Positions 56,680 through 64,000 of a stretch of DNA of 64,000 nt are shown piece after piece. The translations under genes and the position numbers were made by a program. The notes below the pieces were generated by a model that was not told where the DNA came from, made no database searches, and saw nothing but the letters and a program-made list of their open reading frames with translations. The DNA comes from Sedimenticola thiotaurini. GTDB lineage: Bacteria; Pseudomonadota; Gammaproteobacteria; Chromatiales; Chromatiaceae. The stretch spans positions 2,046,001-2,110,000 of the forward strand of contig NZ_CP011412.1 in assembly GCF_001007875.1 (NCBI RefSeq), given 5' to 3'. Position 1 is the stretch's first letter. Each line of letters opens with the position of its first letter.

Positions 56680-57895
56680 TCGCCTCTCCCCCGAATTCCT
56701 GCTGCTTTTTCTGAAGACGCAACTGGGCTGCCAGTCGCTGTTGTGTGATTGTCACCCGGATAAACTCCTGTTCGCCCTGATAGTCACCATATAGCGCCTG
56801 CTCCACCGCCCTGGGCGAGAGGCCGGCATATTTGGCAATCCATTCACAGCGCCCGCGCTGCTGCAGACCTCCCAACACCGGATGGCGCCGCTGCCACGCC
56901 TGTTCCAGGGCCAGTTGGGATTGGCGGAAAGTCCCGACCGCCCGATCAATGCGCCACAGGTAACGACCCACGGCTGCCAGATGTTCCATCAGGTTACGCC
57001 GGGGCGGCTGTTCCCCCGACCGCAGCGGCCCGCTGCGCCGGGTCAGCCACCAGAGCAATAACAGGACCAGCGTCGACAGCGATACCACCAACCCGGAGGC
57101 GTGCCGCCACAGCAGCACCGGCAGGGACGGCATGGCGCTGCTGTAGAGCAGCCAGACGCGGCGCTGCTCTCCCGCCAGCAGGGCCAGCAGCAGGGCGTGA
57201 TCATGCTCACCGATGGAGCCATTGGAGAACGGCTGCAGATCACTCATCACCGTTACGTTGCCGCGCCCGAGGGCGTATTGCAGCAGGTGACTCCCCTGCG
57301 CCGTCTCAACCGCCCACTGCGCATGTCCCAGCCGGTCAAACAGCTGCCGCTGGGGATTGAAGGCGACCGCCATGGGCCCGCTGACCCCTGGCATCCGGAA
57401 GCGTACCAGGGCCGGTACAGCCCCTTCATCCGGGGCTGAATCCGACGCTTCCAGATCAGACTCATCCCCTTCGCTATCCTGGAAAACCGGCTGAACACCG
57501 AGTCTGTCCAACAGGCTGTTGCCACTGGTTTCCGTCTCTTCATCCCAAGCCTGCTGGGGCGCCACCAGCAGATGGCCACCTCCCCTGACCCAGTCCAGCA
57601 ACGCCTGCTCCCGCTCAGCCGGCAGACTGCTCCCCAGACGGTAGACCAGCAGCAGTCCCGGCTCGGCGGGCGGCTTGAGCAGTTGGTCCCGGCCACTGAT
57701 ACTCTCGGTGGCGATATCGAGCCGGTTGAGAAAACGCTCCGCCGCCAGTAACGGGTTTTTCCTGGCCGCCGGGGAGATCCCCTGCACCACGTCCCGAGTA
57801 CCCCGTTCAAAGTTGTCGAAAAACCACCGTACACCCCAGCCGACCAGTAGCAGCAGTAGCAGAACGAACAGTATCCATAACAACCTATTGCGCAC
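56672..57895 (-). CDS. DUF4350 membrane protein
   Basis: A 407-residue protein starting at GTG 57895, which overlaps the DUF4129 stop; the longer frame to 57988 runs back into that gene. It has an N-terminal membrane helix (LLWILFVLLLLLLVGWGV, about 4-21), a DUF4350 domain with GGHLLVAPQQAWDEE near 105-119, a second membrane segment about 265-285 (LVVSLSTLVLLLLWWL), and a cytoplasmic C-terminal helical tail. DUF4350 proteins lie with MoxR genes in many bacteria, perhaps as periplasmic sensors. Confidence 0.82.
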   Translation of the reverse strand: MRNRLLWILFVLLLLLLVGWGVRWFFDNFERGTRDVVQGISPAARKNPLLAAERFLNRLDIATESISGRDQLLKPPAEPGLLLVYRLGSSLPAEREQALLDWVRGGGHLLVAPQQAWDEETETSGNSLLDRLGVQPVFQDSEGDESDLEASDSAPDEGAVPALVRFRMPGVSGPMAVAFNPQRQLFDRLGHAQWAVETAQGSHLLQYALGRGNVTVMSDLQPFSNGSIGEHDHALLLALLAGEQRRVWLLYSSAMPSLPVLLWRHASGLVVSLSTLVLLLLWWLTRRSGPLRSGEQPPRRNLMEHLAAVGRYLWRIDRAVGTFRQSQLALEQAWQRRHPVLGGLQQRGRCEWIAKYAGLSPRAVEQALYGDYQGEQEFIRVTITQQRLAAQLRLQKKQQEFGGEASG

Positions 57896-59408
57896 GGTCA
57901 GACACTCCGCCAAACAGCCTTTCCCATTCATCACAGAGTCCGGCCATCCGCTGCTGTTCCGGAGCCTGGTGGCCGTAGGCGGTGGCAATCCAGAGCCGTG
58001 TCAGGCGGGCAAAGTAGCTCGCCTGTTCCTCGGGGCAGAATGCCCGGACCTGCTCGACGCACTCATACTCGGTGGCGCTGTCCGGTATCTCCAGTCGATC
58101 ATGCTCAAGCAACGCCACCAGCACCCCCCGGTAGAGCAGACTCAGGGCCCCTCGCACATCCCCCTGCCGCAGCAGATCCCGACAGGCCGCGGCCACATCG
58201 CTGGGCAGGGCATCCTGCTCCAGGGAGAGGCCAAACAGGCTGGATGGACCATTTTTCTGCCGCACTTCAGCAGGCTGACGAACCACCCAATAGCCCCGAT
58301 TGAGCCAGGCCCGGTACAGCAGCCAACCCAACAGCACCCCTGCCACCATTAGCAGCAGCGCCTTGCCAAATGCGGCGAACCCCCGGGTGAAGCCCTCCAG
58401 CATATCCAGTATCCACTGCAGGAGTGTAGGCAGCTCCTGCGGATCGTCGACCGGGTCATCCTGCCTGCCGATATATTTCCAGTAGGTCACCGATTCCCGT
58501 TTACCAAATGCCGGATCCTTCAACACCTCATGGATCAGCACTTTCGCCTCAGCCCTGTCCACTGCCGCAGCGGCCCGCAGATCGGCGGCATAACCACCAC
58601 CCAGCAGCGCTCCACACAGCAACAGGAGCGCGGCCTGACCCGGTGCCCTGCGCTGCCCAGCCGATTTTTCATCCCGCCTGCTACGGCTCAGACGCCGAAA
58701 GGCGATCTCGATATCCCACGCCTCCAGATCGGTACGCCGGCTCAGGTAGAGGGAAAAGCCGGCGGCCACGTAGAACGGCGCGATCAATGACATGGCCAGC
58801 AGATCGGCCAGATGCTGCAGCCACTGCTCCAGCCGTCCGGGATTAAACAGGAAGTTATCCAGATCCAGCCAACGCAACTCCTCGGGCAGCATGATAACGA
58901 TCAGAAAGATGGCGGCGAGCTGTAGTATCACTTCAAACAGCAGCCCGACCAGAGTCAGCCAGATACTCGCCTGCTGCGCCCGACTCAATATCCCGAGGCG
59001 TTTTTTCCGCGCCTTGCCCCTGAGCTTCTCCAGCACCGCCACCGGCATGTTGAAAGATCGGTTGGGGTTGAAGCGGCGCCAGGTCAGATTGGCCAGCAAC
59101 TGAGGGCGGATAACGCTGAAGGTCTGCCCCAGAGTCGCCCCGATACCAAGTTGATCGGCAAACAGGGCACGACTCAACCAGAACAGCAGCAGCGGTTCGT
59201 AAAGCGGCTTGCACCACCAGACAACCAGGATCGCCCAGACCGGATCATCGTTAAAAAACAGCGCAGACAACAGATAGACCGGCAGGGCCAGGGCCAACCA
59301 GAGCAACCAGAGCGGTAAGAACCAGGTCCGGGCCATGACGAAGCCCAGGTCTATCGCTTCCCAGGAGGTGCGGGGCCGCACGGTCACGGCGATCCTATCC
59401 AGTTCCAT
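57885..59408 (-). CDS. DUF4129 membrane protein
   Basis: A 507-residue protein starting at ATG 59408 (MELDRIAVTVRP), preceded by AGGAAGAGG; it overlaps the SpoIIM-like gene by 14 bases. Membrane segments are seen at about 27-50, 60-78, 155-180, 205-225, 265-285 and 340-360. The C-terminal soluble part (about 390-507) has the DUF4129 pattern, with DATEYECVEQVRAFCPEEQ. Such proteins accompany MoxR and transglutaminase-like genes in other genomes; no transglutaminase is present here. Confidence 0.8.
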   Translation of the reverse strand: MELDRIAVTVRPRTSWEAIDLGFVMARTWFLPLWLLWLALALPVYLLSALFFNDDPVWAILVVWWCKPLYEPLLLFWLSRALFADQLGIGATLGQTFSVIRPQLLANLTWRRFNPNRSFNMPVAVLEKLRGKARKKRLGILSRAQQASIWLTLVGLLFEVILQLAAIFLIVIMLPEELRWLDLDNFLFNPGRLEQWLQHLADLLAMSLIAPFYVAAGFSLYLSRRTDLEAWDIEIAFRRLSRSRRDEKSAGQRRAPGQAALLLLCGALLGGGYAADLRAAAAVDRAEAKVLIHEVLKDPAFGKRESVTYWKYIGRQDDPVDDPQELPTLLQWILDMLEGFTRGFAAFGKALLLMVAGVLLGWLLYRAWLNRGYWVVRQPAEVRQKNGPSSLFGLSLEQDALPSDVAAACRDLLRQGDVRGALSLLYRGVLVALLEHDRLEIPDSATEYECVEQVRAFCPEEQASYFARLTRLWIATAYGHQAPEQQRMAGLCDEWERLFGGVSDRAQ

Positions 59409-60384
59409 GCCTCTTCCTCCCGGCCAGGCCAAGATAGAGCAACACCAACATCCAGAACAGACCGGCCACGGCGTACTTGATGGGGGCGGACAGTGAACTG
59501 GAGGACCAGAAGGCCTCTACAAAGGCGGCAATCAGCAGCATGAAAGCGGCCCCCATCACCAGCGGCAGTGCCACTCTGGCCCGCTGTTTCAGGGCGGCCA
59601 GGCGGGGTAGCCGACCTGGCGCGATCAGGGCATGACCGATAATCAGCCCGGAGGCGCCACAGATCACGATAGCGGTCAGCTCAAAAGCCCCGTGCCCCGA
59701 GACAAACGACCAGAACGTCTCCTGGTAGCCGATCCGGGTCAGGTGGCCTGCCACGGCCCCCAGCACCACCCCATTGAACAGCAACAGCAGCACCGTTCCC
59801 AGGCCGAACAGTATGCCGCCGGCGAAGGTGCGGAAGCCGATGCCGATATTGTTCGATATATAGTGCCCGAACATCATCAGATCGGTCTCGGCGGTGCGCT
59901 CAAGGGAGCGTCCCGGCTTGCGGTTGGCCGGGTCATACATCGACTCCATAGTCGCCACCTGATCCTCGTCCATCACGCTGTAGATCACATCCGGTTGCAG
60001 GTAGCAGAATCCACCCAGCAGCAGGCCGGGTAACAACAGCAGCGCCGCCGCCAGCCAGAAGTAACGGATCTGGCGACGCAGGGCGCAGGGAAAACCATAG
60101 GCGATGAACTGCACCAGGCGCCAGAGCTCGGCGGTGCGACCGGAGTAGAGCTGTCGATGGCCGCGCAATACCAGTTCGTGCAGCTGCTGTTCCAACGCCG
60201 GGCTGTAGTGACGACTGCGGGCGATCGCGTAGTGATTGCACACTTCCCGGTAAAGTCCGGGCAGGGCATCCAGTTCCGCTGCGCTGTGTTGGCGGCGACG
60301 TGATGAGCGGTCAAGATCATCCAGTAGCTGCCCCATCCTTTCCCACTGCTCCCGGTGCTGCTGCTCGAAGCCACGCTGCCGCAT
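59395..60384 (-). CDS. Stage II sporulation protein M-like membrane protein
   Basis: A 329-residue protein starting at ATG 60384, one base after the RDD stop. A helical cytoplasmic head (about 1-95, REQWERMGQLLDDLDRSSRRR) is followed by about six membrane segments. It has the SpoIIM/DUF95 feature SNNIGIGFRTFAGGILFGLGT near 177-197 and SGHGAFELTAIVICG near 228-242. In sporulating firmicutes SpoIIM builds a peptidoglycan-hydrolase complex; this organism is not a sporulator, so the function here is different and unknown. It sits inside the MoxR operon. Confidence 0.86.
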   Translation of the reverse strand: MRQRGFEQQHREQWERMGQLLDDLDRSSRRRQHSAAELDALPGLYREVCNHYAIARSRHYSPALEQQLHELVLRGHRQLYSGRTAELWRLVQFIAYGFPCALRRQIRYFWLAAALLLLPGLLLGGFCYLQPDVIYSVMDEDQVATMESMYDPANRKPGRSLERTAETDLMMFGHYISNNIGIGFRTFAGGILFGLGTVLLLLFNGVVLGAVAGHLTRIGYQETFWSFVSGHGAFELTAIVICGASGLIIGHALIAPGRLPRLAALKQRARVALPLVMGAAFMLLIAAFVEAFWSSSSLSAPIKYAVAGLFWMLVLLYLGLAGRKRHGTG

Positions 60385-60385
60385 G

Positions 60386-61069
60386 TCAGCGCCCCTGCCC
60401 CTGGGCCAGCCACCCGGCGTAGGCCAGCAGTTCATGGACCGCCGCTTCACCCCGCTGATTAGTCAGGTCAGTAAGAATTTCGGCCAGTTCGATCCGTCGT
60501 GCCTGGGTTAACTGGGGCGCACGCTCGGCAAACTCCAGCAGGGAACGTTTCTCCTCGCTGACAAACTGCATGGGTGGATGAACCGGCGGCACATCCGGCA
60601 GTGCGGGGCGCTCCACCACCCTGCTCCGATAGACCACCAACGTACCGGCAGCCAGGTCCCCCAGGCGCTGAAAGTTTCGGTTCAACAGCATGGAAACCAG
60701 CCCCGCCGCATAGAGAAACGGCAGGAAATCGGCCGCCCGCAACAGGTTTCTGATCAGGGAAGCGGACCAGGATACTGGTGTCCCGTTATCCTGAATCACC
60801 TCCAGACCCATGGCCTTTTTGCCCGGTGTGGCTCCCTGGCGCATTTCAAACAGTACCGGGTAGAACCACTCGATCAGAAAAAACAGCACCAGACTGAGGC
60901 CGAACCCCAGCCCCCCAAGAAACGAAAACGGTATGGCAATCGCCAGATAGAGTCCGGCACGGATCAGCATGTCGATGGCCCAGGCGCAGCTACGAACCAC
61001 CGGGCCGGCGAGGCGCAGACTGAGCGCCACCCCTTCAGGTGTCTCGTAGCTGCGGATGGTGTCCAGCAT
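60386..61069 (-). CDS. RDD family membrane protein
   Basis: A 227-residue protein with ATG 61069 (a TTG at 61072 is the longest possible start). The RDD domain is seen at about 15-145: an Arg near the first helix (GPVVRSCAWAIDML), a second segment FLGGLGFGLSLVLFFLIEWFYPVLFE, and RLGDLAAGTLVVYRS near 134-148 with the conserved Asp. Function is unknown; RDD proteins may be ion transporters or scaffold proteins. Its stop is followed by the SpoIIM start, and it is 11 bases after the zinc-ribbon protein. Confidence 0.87.
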   Translation of the reverse strand: MLDTIRSYETPEGVALSLRLAGPVVRSCAWAIDMLIRAGLYLAIAIPFSFLGGLGFGLSLVLFFLIEWFYPVLFEMRQGATPGKKAMGLEVIQDNGTPVSWSASLIRNLLRAADFLPFLYAAGLVSMLLNRNFQRLGDLAAGTLVVYRSRVVERPALPDVPPVHPPMQFVSEEKRSLLEFAERAPQLTQARRIELAEILTDLTNQRGEAAVHELLAYAGWLAQGQGR

Positions 61070-61079
61070 CAAGCCGGGT

Positions 61080-62345
61080 TCACTGATAATAGATATCCCG
61101 ATAGGCGGTATACATGGAGGCTGCCATCACCGGCATCACCACCAGCAGACCCAGACCCACCGGTATGGCACCGATAAAGAACAGTATCAGACCGATCACC
61201 CCATACAGCAGGAACGGCAGGATATTCTTCAGACAGCCGGTAAAACTCTGCTTCATGGCAGACACCGCCGACAATCCCTCCATGGCGATCAGCGCCGGTG
61301 CAAACCAGTAGGCCATCATCAGCGGAATCGACAACCCCAGGCCTAGCAGCCCGATCAGCAGCACGGAACCGACACCCACGGCGGACTGCATTGCGCCCGG
61401 TTCAGCCCCCGGCATACCGCTCATTCCTCCCAGCATGCCGAACATCACTCCACCACCGACCATGACCATCACAAAGCCCATCACAAGCATACCCACCAGG
61501 TAGAGCAGGCCCACCAGCACCAACTGCCCCACACTGGATGAGAAACCGGCAAACAGGTGGCTGATCTCGAAATCATCCCCATGCTCCTGGGCGGCGGAGC
61601 CCAGCATCAGGCCGGCCAGCATGACCGGTGACAACAGGGTGATCACCAGGGAACCGATAAACGGCACCAGACTGAGCACCACCGACAGCACCACCCAGAT
61701 AACCAGTGCCACGAGCCACGCCAGCGGATTCTGCTTGAAATGCCAGAAACCCTGGCTGATCCATTTCCAGCCATTGCCGAACGGGCGGGCGTGCGGTCCG
61801 GACAACTCGCCCTGCTGCGCCTCGCCGACCAGGTCCGCCTGGGGTGCCGCATAGGGGTCTTCAGAATTTGCTTCCGTTTCACCGGCGGCAGCCAGCTCGG
61901 CCTGTCGGGCCAGATACTTGGGAATCACAATGCCACAGGCGAGACAGCTGTCGTTCTCCAGTCGATCGGAGCCGCACTTGGGGCAGACCTTTGTTGCCTT
62001 GGCGGCCTGCACTGCGGCGGGATCCAGTGAGGCGACCGTGGGGCTGTCCGGATCGACCCGCTCCTCTTCTTCGATCGGCACCAGTGACAGTTTTCCAGAG
62101 TCAGGTATCGCTTGCATCGGCTCCAGGCGTACCACCATACCGACCGATTCCAGTGCCTGCAGATACTTTTCCGCCTTCAGCTTCTCCAGCGATTTCTTCA
62201 GAACCACCTCGCGGACCGATGAGAGCAGCTTTCGCGCCTTGGCTTCGGGCACTTTGAAGCGTTTACAGAAATCCGCGATGGCATCCTCAACATCAATGCC
62301 GGATCGCAGTTTACCGGTGTAGATAACCTGATAGTGCTCCGCCAC
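61080..62345 (-). CDS. BPSS1780-like membrane protein with zinc ribbon
   Basis: First gene of the MoxR operon. Start is GTG 62345, with AGGAG eight bases upstream. The 421-residue protein has an N-terminal soluble region (about 1-100) including the block VEDAIADFCKRFKVPEAKARKL, a four-cysteine ribbon CPKCGSDRLENDSCLACGI (about 121-139), an acidic/Ala-rich linker, and a C-terminal membrane domain of about five to six segments that resembles BPSS1780/DUF-type transporters. Function is unknown. It may anchor or regulate the complex made by the downstream genes. Confidence 0.74.
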   Translation of the reverse strand: MAEHYQVIYTGKLRSGIDVEDAIADFCKRFKVPEAKARKLLSSVREVVLKKSLEKLKAEKYLQALESVGMVVRLEPMQAIPDSGKLSLVPIEEEERVDPDSPTVASLDPAAVQAAKATKVCPKCGSDRLENDSCLACGIVIPKYLARQAELAAAGETEANSEDPYAAPQADLVGEAQQGELSGPHARPFGNGWKWISQGFWHFKQNPLAWLVALVIWVVLSVVLSLVPFIGSLVITLLSPVMLAGLMLGSAAQEHGDDFEISHLFAGFSSSVGQLVLVGLLYLVGMLVMGFVMVMVGGGVMFGMLGGMSGMPGAEPGAMQSAVGVGSVLLIGLLGLGLSIPLMMAYWFAPALIAMEGLSAVSAMKQSFTGCLKNILPFLLYGVIGLILFFIGAIPVGLGLLVVMPVMAASMYTAYRDIYYQ

Positions 62346-62382
62346 AATATCATCTCCTAACTGGTTGTCATTATTGTTATGC

Positions 62383-62404
62383 GGACCACGCCCGGGTGTG
62401 GTCC
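62383..62404. repeat. Inverted repeat upstream of the MoxR operon
   Basis: GGACCAC (62383-62389) and GTGGTCC (62398-62404), eight-base centre. Could be an operator or an mRNA leader hairpin for the operon at 62345. Confidence 0.35.
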
Positions 62405-62650
62405 ACCAAGCCCGTACCCTAAATCCGCAACCATCCGACCTCGCCGCCGACAGAGCACTAGCGGTGGATTCTAAGACATGCGGCCAAAAATCTAAATCGA
62501 AGGCGCCATTAAATTGCCCCGCAGGTGGCTATTTTGTCGGTTATACCCGGTTTCGTTACCGCATTCCGGCTATGGGCGGAGAGACCCGCCTTTTAATTCC
62601 CCTACCCTGATCCCGACCACCCCTGTCCTGAACACCTGGCCGAAGCCGCA

Positions 62651-62680
62651 TAAAAAAAGGGTGCCCGCAGGCACCCTTTC
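62651..62680 (-). terminator. Rho-independent terminator of fba
   Basis: Ten-pair stem AAAGGGTGCC / GGCACCCTTT (62656-62665 and 62670-62679) around a four-base loop, followed on the minus strand by a run of T's, 23 bases after fba. Confidence 0.92.
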
Positions 62681-62701
62681 ATGCAGCAGCACCGATCCCG
62701 G

Positions 62702-63766
62702 TCAGCTGATTTTCGGATCCAGCTCGCCCTTTTCATACAGACCGAACATGGTCTCGAGAGATTTGGCGCGGATCTTTGAGGCGTGACCACTGCAACCAAA
62801 CGCTTCGTAGCGGGCTTTGCAGATCTCCTTCATGCCCTGGGTGGCCTCCTTCAGGAACTTACGCGGATCAAAGTTGGAGGGGTTCTCCTGCAGGTGCCGG
62901 CGAATCGAACCGGTCGATGCCATGCGCAGGTCGGTGTCGATATTGACCTTGCGCACACCGTGCTTGATACCTTCAACAATCTCTTCAACCGGTACACCAT
63001 AGGTCTGCCCCATGTCACCACCGAAGTTGTTGATAATGGCCAGCCACTCCTGCGGCACCGAGGAGGAGCCGTGCATCACCAGATGGGTGTTGGGAATGCG
63101 CTGATGGATCTCCTTGATCCGGTCGATGCGGAGTACTTCACCGGTCGGTTTCTTGGTGAACTTGTAGGCACCGTGGGAGGTACCGATGGCGATGGCCAGG
63201 GCGTCCACCTGGGTCTGCTTGACAAAATCAGCCGCCTGTTCGGGATCGGTCAGCAGCTGGTCCATATCCAGCTTACCCTCAGCACCGATGCCGTCCTCTT
63301 CACCCGCTTCACCGGTCTCCAGGGAGCCGAGACAACCCAGCTCACCCTCGACAGATACGCCACCGGCGTGAGCCATCTCCACCACCCGCCGGGTCACATC
63401 CACGTTGTACTCGTAGGATGAGGGGGTCTTGCCATCGGTCATCAGGGACCCATCCATCATGACCGACGAGAAACCGGACTGGATGGAGCGCAGGCAGACT
63501 GCCGGGGAGGTGCCATGATCCTGGTGCATAACGATGGGGATGTGCGGATAAGCCTCCAGGGCCGCCAGGATCAGGTGCCGCAGGAAGGTCTCGCCGGCGT
63601 AGGCACGCGCCCCTGCCGAACCCTGCATGATGACCGGGCTGTCGGTTTCATCAGCCGCCTGCATGATGGCGTGAACCTGCTCCATATTGTTGACGTTGAA
63701 CGCCGGCATACCGAACTGGTGGTCAGCGGCATAGTCCAGCAGCTGTCGCATGGAAATAAGAGGCAT
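62702..63766 (-). CDS. fba: Class II fructose-bisphosphate aldolase
   Basis: Zinc enzyme that interconverts fructose 1,6-bisphosphate with triose phosphates, in glycolysis, gluconeogenesis and the Calvin cycle. The 354-residue protein begins [12 protein letters not shown] and is of the longer Calvin-cycle subtype. Zinc ligands lie in MHQDHGT near 79-85, VEGELGC near 138, and a HGAYKF/MHGSSS set near 199-237. The ATG is preceded by AGGAGAA. It lies downstream of pyk on the same strand and probably closes a gap-pgk-pyk-fba type run extending off the window; only the last part of pyk is visible. Confidence 0.95.
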   Translation of the reverse strand: MPLISMRQLLDYAADHQFGMPAFNVNNMEQVHAIMQAADETDSPVIMQGSAGARAYAGETFLRHLILAALEAYPHIPIVMHQDHGTSPAVCLRSIQSGFSSVMMDGSLMTDGKTPSSYEYNVDVTRRVVEMAHAGGVSVEGELGCLGSLETGEAGEEDGIGAEGKLDMDQLLTDPEQAADFVKQTQVDALAIAIGTSHGAYKFTKKPTGEVLRIDRIKEIHQRIPNTHLVMHGSSSVPQEWLAIINNFGGDMGQTYGVPVEEIVEGIKHGVRKVNIDTDLRMASTGSIRRHLQENPSNFDPRKFLKEATQGMKEICKARYEAFGCSGHASKIRAKSLETMFGLYEKGELDPKIS

Positions 63767-63938
63767 TGTGTTCTCCTTCTCTAGATGATGTCTTATGTAA
63801 TCCGCCGGACGATAACCCGCCCGTGTAATAAATCAAGCGCCGGGGGTGCACATCTTTTCCAGACCCTGCGGTCATCCCGGACGCGTTATTCTCATGAGGG
63901 CATCTTCACTATGCCCATCCTGTCCACTGTTATCCCAT

Positions 63939-64000
63939 TCAGGCCGGGTCGGCAGTATGTTCACCGACACGCAGAATTTTCATCACGTTGGTGCCACCCA
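63939..64000 (-). CDS. pyk: Pyruvate kinase, C-terminal end only
   Basis: The final 19 codons of a gene running off the window edge. They read GGTNVMKILRVGEHTADPA then TGA. The GGTNxMKILRVG ending is typical of pyruvate kinase, and the position upstream of fba is the usual one in related genomes. The remaining gene is outside the window, so the assignment rests on this tail and context. Confidence 0.6.
   Translation of the reverse strand, partial: GGTNVMKILRVGEHTADPA

Larger units (their letters stand above)
62346..62701. other. Intergenic interval between the MoxR operon and fba
   Basis: 356 bases. It contains a 7-bp inverted repeat GGACCAC/GTGGTCC (62383-62404) just upstream of the MoxR operon start, where its promoter should lie, and the fba terminator at the far end. 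Plus-strand open frames here have no coding character. No other signal is seen. Confidence 0.6.

Noticed and set aside
1-64000. CRISPR arrays, prophage, integrase or defence islands
   Set aside because: No regularly spaced repeats, integrase, or phage genes are visible; apart from the IS3 element the window is housekeeping DNA.

Overview
The window is a gammaproteobacterial chromosome segment of moderately high GC. It carries the gammaproteobacterial gene orders nadE-sucDC, pilS-pilR-pilA...pilB-pilC-pilD-coaE-zapD-yacG-mutT, a full dcw cell-wall/division cluster running from mraZ through ftsZ to lpxC and secA, and a class II fructose-bisphosphate aldolase next to pyruvate kinase. This mix resembles Chromatiales or Sedimenticola-like sulfur oxidisers, but that assignment is a guess from gene order and was not tested. 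Almost the whole window is housekeeping DNA; the one clearly accessory stretch lies between pilA and pilB.

Layout. 118-3961 (minus): nadE, sucD, sucC. 4058-8213 (plus): a small PP0621-type gene, the sensor kinase pilS, the sigma-54 activator pilR, then pilA behind a textbook -24/-12 promoter. 8214-11062: AT-rich DNA holding an IS3-family element (8609-9872, 3-bp target duplication, transposase inactivated by an amber codon) and no convincing gene. 11063-16612 (plus): pilB, pilC, pilD, coaE, zapD, yacG. 16673-18896 (minus): a MutT-ThiE-like fusion and argJ. 19064-24405: secA, an M23 peptidase, dciA (plus) and lpxC. 24704-42515 (minus): ftsZ, ftsA, ftsQ, ddlB, murB, murC, murG, ftsW, murD, mraY, murF, murE, ftsI, ftsL, rsmH, mraZ, in reverse of transcription order, driven from a sigma-70 promoter with MraZ repeats at about 42543-42606. 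About 42898-43264 (minus): the RNase P RNA gene with its own terminator.

43344-54268 is a mixed region: a helix-turn-helix regulator divergent from a secreted-protein/DUF2145 pair, argD-argF, a dodecin, a metallo-beta-lactamase-fold hydrolase, a lone MbcA/ParS-like protein, conserved hypotheticals, purC, a glutaredoxin-like protein overlapping srkA, and a soluble chemoreceptor with a CZB zinc domain. 54380-62345 (minus) is a tightly overlapped seven-gene operon: zinc-ribbon membrane protein, RDD protein, SpoIIM-like protein, DUF4129, DUF4350, MoxR ATPase, DUF58. The window ends with fba and the last codons of pyk.

The least explained structure is in the dcw operon. Its genes otherwise overlap or nearly touch, but two gaps of about 140-150 bases (murC-murB and ftsQ-ftsA) are each filled exactly by a short unannotated reading frame whose start overlaps the upstream stop and whose stop overlaps the downstream start. 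The murC-murB one (52 codons) also has a strong Shine-Dalgarno sequence and is the best candidate here for an undescribed gene.
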